NCBI GenBank assembly: GCA_900319505.1
Contig: ONOV01000082.1
Span: forward strand, 1 to 9,097
DNA length: 9,097 bases
Direction: 5' to 3'
Origin: an uncultured Erysipelotrichaceae bacterium
GTDB taxonomy: Bacteria; Bacillota_I; Bacilli_A; Erysipelotrichales; Erysipelotrichaceae
This document shows, piece by piece, positions 6,875 to 9,097 of this stretch. Every line of letters begins with the position of its first letter. Position 1 is the first letter of the stretch. The notes beneath the pieces are model-generated. The model was not told the DNA's origin. It was given only the letters and a program-made list of their open reading frames with translations, and ran no database searches. The translations under genes were made by a program, and so were the position numbers.

Positions 6875-7579
6875 TCAGAAATATACGGAAAGATCACCTG
6901 TTAACGTATGCACATCCGTCCTGTTCTGCCCCTGTATCCTGTCCGCATCACATCTGATTTCACCATTCAGAGTACGGCAGGAAAGATCTACTGCAGCTTT
7001 GCGGATCCTCACATCGCCTGAAACCGTGTCCACCTGCAGAGAGACATACGGCTGCTCTGTTTCATCCGTCACATCACCCGAAACCGTACGGATTTCAGCT
7101 GTTTCAAAGCCATAGCCCTTCAGCTTCACATCGCCTGACACACCGCTGTATTGAACCTGCTTCACCCCATCCAGCTGTAGATTTCCATCCCCGGAAGCCG
7201 TCTGTATCTCAAGATGCCGGGCTGAAGTATCACCTCTTACATCACCTGAGGCTGTTATGATTGTAACCGTATCCGCACTGATCCCCTTCATTTCCACTGT
7301 ACCAGCTGCCGTATGGGCGACTATCCTGTGAACGCCATCCGGCACATGTACCGTCACATGCCGTTCCTCTTCATACGCAAAAAGAATGCCTGCTGCCGCA
7401 TGTGCCGGCGTATTTTCATCCAGATGCAGTATTTTATTTCTCACATACTGTTTCATTTCAGGCTCAGCTTCCACAAGAACATCTTCTTCCTCTGTTCCAA
7501 TCAGCTTTACATCCCGGCTGCCGCACGCAATCTCAATCTCTTCAACCGTATCCTGTTCTAAGTCACTTGTATGATTCAT
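6875..7579 (-). CDS. DUF4097-type beta-strand-repeat protein
   Basis: A 234-residue protein built of repeats of about 18-22 residues, each ending in a turn of the type T-x-SGD. The turns are TASGD 109-113, TASGD 127-131, GVSGD 146-150, TVSGD 165-169, TVSGD 185-189, TLNGE 203-207 and TLTGD 225-229, with a weaker TAAG at 90-93. Alternating hydrophobic residues between turns indicate a stacked beta-helix or beta-solenoid. This is the hallmark of the DUF4097 (putative adhesin) family, which includes the C-terminal part of Bacillus LiaG. Unlike many relatives it has no signal peptide, membrane segment or N-terminal extra domain; it starts directly with an acidic stretch. As read it would be cytoplasmic or exported by an unseen route. 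The ATG at 7579 follows AAGGAAGG (7587-7594) with a 7-nt gap. A terminator separates it from the transporter upstream, but none is seen before gltB. The molecular role is unknown. Confidence 0.85.
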   Translation of the reverse strand: MNHTSDLEQDTVEEIEIACGSRDVKLIGTEEEDVLVEAEPEMKQYVRNKILHLDENTPAHAAAGILFAYEEERHVTVHVPDGVHRIVAHTAAGTVEMKGISADTVTIITASGDVRGDTSARHLEIQTASGDGNLQLDGVKQVQYSGVSGDVKLKGYGFETAEIRTVSGDVTDETEQPYVSLQVDTVSGDVRIRKAAVDLSCRTLNGEIRCDADRIQGQNRTDVHTLTGDLSVYF

Positions 7580-7601
7580 ATAATTACCTTCCTTTTCTTT
7601 C

Positions 7602-7630
7602 AGACTAGCTTATGTATCACAGCAAGTCAA
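7602..7630 (-). promoter_or_regulatory. Possible promoter of the DUF4097 gene
   Basis: On the minus strand TTGACT (7625-7630) is a good -35 and lies exactly 17 nt from TAGTCT (7602-7607), a poor -10 matching at three positions. It sits just after the transporter terminator, where a promoter is needed, and would give a leader of about 15-20 nt. An alternative -10 within GATACATA (about 7611-7618) lacks a matching -35. Confidence 0.35.
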
Positions 7631-7635
7631 AACAG

Positions 7636-7659
7636 AAAAAAGAGCCAGTTTCCTGACTC
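7636..7659 (-). terminator. Rho-independent terminator of the transporter gene
   Basis: On the minus strand GAGTCAG (7653-7659) pairs with CTGGCTC (7642-7648), including one G-U pair, around a GAAA tetraloop, followed by six T residues (7636-7641). The first two stem bases belong to the TGA stop of the transporter (7658-7660). It separates the transporter from the DUF4097 gene. Confidence 0.92.
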
Positions 7660-9037
7660 AGGCAAAATAGGCATACAGCCCATAACTTAACAAGAACAGC
7701 GTTAAGGCCGGTACAAACCACTTGTAATACCACTTCAGCTTCGTACCGACTTTCAGGCCGCTCCCTTCATCCGCTTCTTTGACAAAGGACGCATAGCCCC
7801 AGCCTTTTTCATGTGTACAGAACATGGCAATGATAAACGAACCGATCGGCAGAATAAGATTGGTCACAATAAAGTCATCAAGATCCATGACGGTATTGCC
7901 GGTTTTCAACGGTGACAGAACATGCCATACATTAAAGCCAAGTGCGACCGGTACTGCCCCAAGTGTGATGATCAGGCCATTGATGAGACCTGCTTTACTG
8001 CGCTTCATGCCTTTGAGATCCATCAGGAATGCCTGGCAGTTTTCAAATACACCGATCATGGTTGACATGGCTGCACATAACAGAAACAGAAAGAACAGCG
8101 TGCCCCAGAATCGGCCAAGCGGCATGCTGGCAAAGACCGGCGGCAGCGTGCGGAAGATGAGACTCGGACCCGCATCCGGTTTTACTCCGAAGGCAAAACA
8201 GGCCGGAAAGACAATCATGCCCGCCACAATCGCCACAAAGGTATCCAGTGCCGTTACAATCACCGCTTCATTGCGCAGTGATTTTTCCTTACCGATATAG
8301 CTGCCGCAAATCTCCATGCCGCCCATACCGACGCTCAGCGTAAAGAAACTCTGGTTGAGTGCGGCATAGATGGCATTGAATAATCCCGCTTTCTTTACTC
8401 TCGAAAGACTCGGTTTCAGATAGAAAGACAGACCTGCCCCGGCCCCCTGCAGGGTCAAAGAGCGGATGCCGAGCACTACCATGAACACTAACAGCAGAAT
8501 CATCACAACCTTCGTGACCTTTTCAACACTCTTCACAAGTCCACGGGAACAGACCGCCGCTGTCACAGCCATTACCAGCACCATACAGATCAAAAGAATC
8601 TGCGGCGAAGCCATCATATGTGTATATGTATCTGCTGCTGCCCGCGTCACTTCCTCTTTTGTTCCAGTAAAAGCACCGGAAGCCATCCGTACGGTATAGT
8701 AGAGAATCCATCCGGATACAACCGAATAGAAAAACAGCAGCACATAATTGCCGACCATTGCCGGATAGCCCCAGAGATGCCACTTCGTCCCCGGTTTTTC
8801 CAGCTTCTTCATCGCCGGCAGAATACTTCTCTGCCCGGCTCTGCCTACCGCATATTCCATGGTTAGTACCGGAATGCCTAACAGCAAAAGACACCCAAGA
8901 TAAATCAAAACAAAAATACCTCCGCCGTACTGTCCGCAGATATACGGAAACCGCCAGACATTGCCGATTCCGATTGCACAGCCGGCTGAAAGCAGTATAA
9001 ATCCAAGCCTGGAACTCAGCTTTTCACGTTCTTCCAT
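7658..9037 (-). CDS. Sodium-dependent transporter, NSS (SNF) family
   Basis: A 459-residue inner-membrane symporter that uses the sodium gradient to import a small solute, most likely an amino acid. I count 11 hydrophobic segments (about 11-34, 40-64, 91-118, 146-163, 175-192, 219-248, 257-285, 310-336, 349-369, 386-408, 436-458), the usual number for short bacterial members such as MhsT and Tyt1. TM1 has the family signature AIGIGNVWRFPY (21-32). By my own alignment with LeuT, A21, N26 and T233 fall at sodium site 1. G19, I22, A322, S325 and T326 fall at site 2, and Y104, F232 and S235 line the substrate pocket. D265 in TM7 is near the acidic residue that makes bacterial members chloride-independent. 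An upstream TTG at 9085 would add 16 residues, but the family starts at MEERE-like sequence, and the TTG lies inside the likely promoter, so I use ATG 9037 with GGGGG (9042-9046) as a modest ribosome binding site. The exact substrate cannot be read. Confidence 0.93.
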   Translation of the reverse strand: MEEREKLSSRLGFILLSAGCAIGIGNVWRFPYICGQYGGGIFVLIYLGCLLLLGIPVLTMEYAVGRAGQRSILPAMKKLEKPGTKWHLWGYPAMVGNYVLLFFYSVVSGWILYYTVRMASGAFTGTKEEVTRAAADTYTHMMASPQILLICMVLVMAVTAAVCSRGLVKSVEKVTKVVMILLLVFMVVLGIRSLTLQGAGAGLSFYLKPSLSRVKKAGLFNAIYAALNQSFFTLSVGMGGMEICGSYIGKEKSLRNEAVIVTALDTFVAIVAGMIVFPACFAFGVKPDAGPSLIFRTLPPVFASMPLGRFWGTLFFLFLLCAAMSTMIGVFENCQAFLMDLKGMKRSKAGLINGLIITLGAVPVALGFNVWHVLSPLKTGNTVMDLDDFIVTNLILPIGSFIIAMFCTHEKGWGYASFVKEADEGSGLKVGTKLKWYYKWFVPALTLFLLSYGLYAYFA

Positions 9038-9056
9038 AAAGCCCCCAATAGCTTCT

Positions 9057-9085
9057 ATGATACCTGCATAAGAAGGGAAAAACAA
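9057..9085 (-). promoter_or_regulatory. Possible promoter of the transporter gene
   Basis: On the minus strand TTGTTT (9080-9085) lies 17 nt from TATCAT (9057-9062). The -10 is identical to that proposed for gltB. Transcription would start near 9050, leaving a leader of only about 13 nt that still includes the GGGGG site. The window ends 12 bp further, so upstream control elements are not visible. Confidence 0.4.
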
Positions 9086-9097
9086 AGCTTTTTTGTG

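Noticed and set aside
7000..7260. DNA direct repeats resembling TCACATCGCCTGA as a separate repeat element
   Set aside because: They are fully explained by the repeated SGDV-type turns encoded by the DUF4097 gene.
9038..9085. 16-residue N-terminal extension of the transporter from a TTG start
   Set aside because: The extension does not resemble the family, has no visible ribosome binding site, and the TTG lies in the likely -35 hexamer.

Overview
All five genes I can support lie on the minus strand. Coding DNA has moderate GC and the spacers are AT-rich. Shine-Dalgarno sites are of the AGGAGG type, and three rho-independent terminators are easy to see. This points to a Firmicutes/Bacillota bacterium. 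A gut-associated lineage such as the Erysipelotrichia is my guess from protein style only, not something the sequence proves. I see no rRNA, tRNA, insertion sequence, CRISPR array or phage gene.

In the direction of transcription (high to low coordinates) the layout is as follows. (1) A neurotransmitter:sodium symporter family transporter (7658-9037) has a probable promoter at the window edge and ends in a strong terminator that overlaps its stop codon. (2) A DUF4097-type beta-strand-repeat protein (6875-7579) has its own ribosome binding site and a possible promoter. (3) A 114-bp spacer follows, with an extended -10 promoter, several short palindromes and a small leader hairpin. (4) It leads into gltB (2216-6760) and gltD (710-2206), the large and small subunits of NADPH-type glutamate synthase (GOGAT). 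They are 9 bp apart, and the gltD ribosome binding site overlaps the gltB stop codon. A perfect 9-bp terminator hairpin closes the operon. (5) A 306-bp AT-rich spacer without a convincing gene follows. (6) The last gene is a small DUF6572-like protein (23-370), ended by a terminator at the very edge of the window.

The functional core is ammonium assimilation. GltD passes NADPH electrons through FAD and iron-sulfur clusters to GltB. GltB hydrolyses glutamine in its N-terminal domain, channels the ammonia to the FMN site and there makes glutamate from 2-oxoglutarate. The sodium-coupled transporter probably imports an amino acid, so it may be metabolically related, but its terminator makes it a separate transcription unit. 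The DUF4097 and DUF6572 proteins have no assigned function.

I found no evidence for a new multi-gene system. The region looks like ordinary chromosomal housekeeping DNA. The items most worth a second look are regulatory: the gltB promoter spacer, the unexplained 306-bp spacer, and the lack of a terminator between the DUF4097 gene and gltB.
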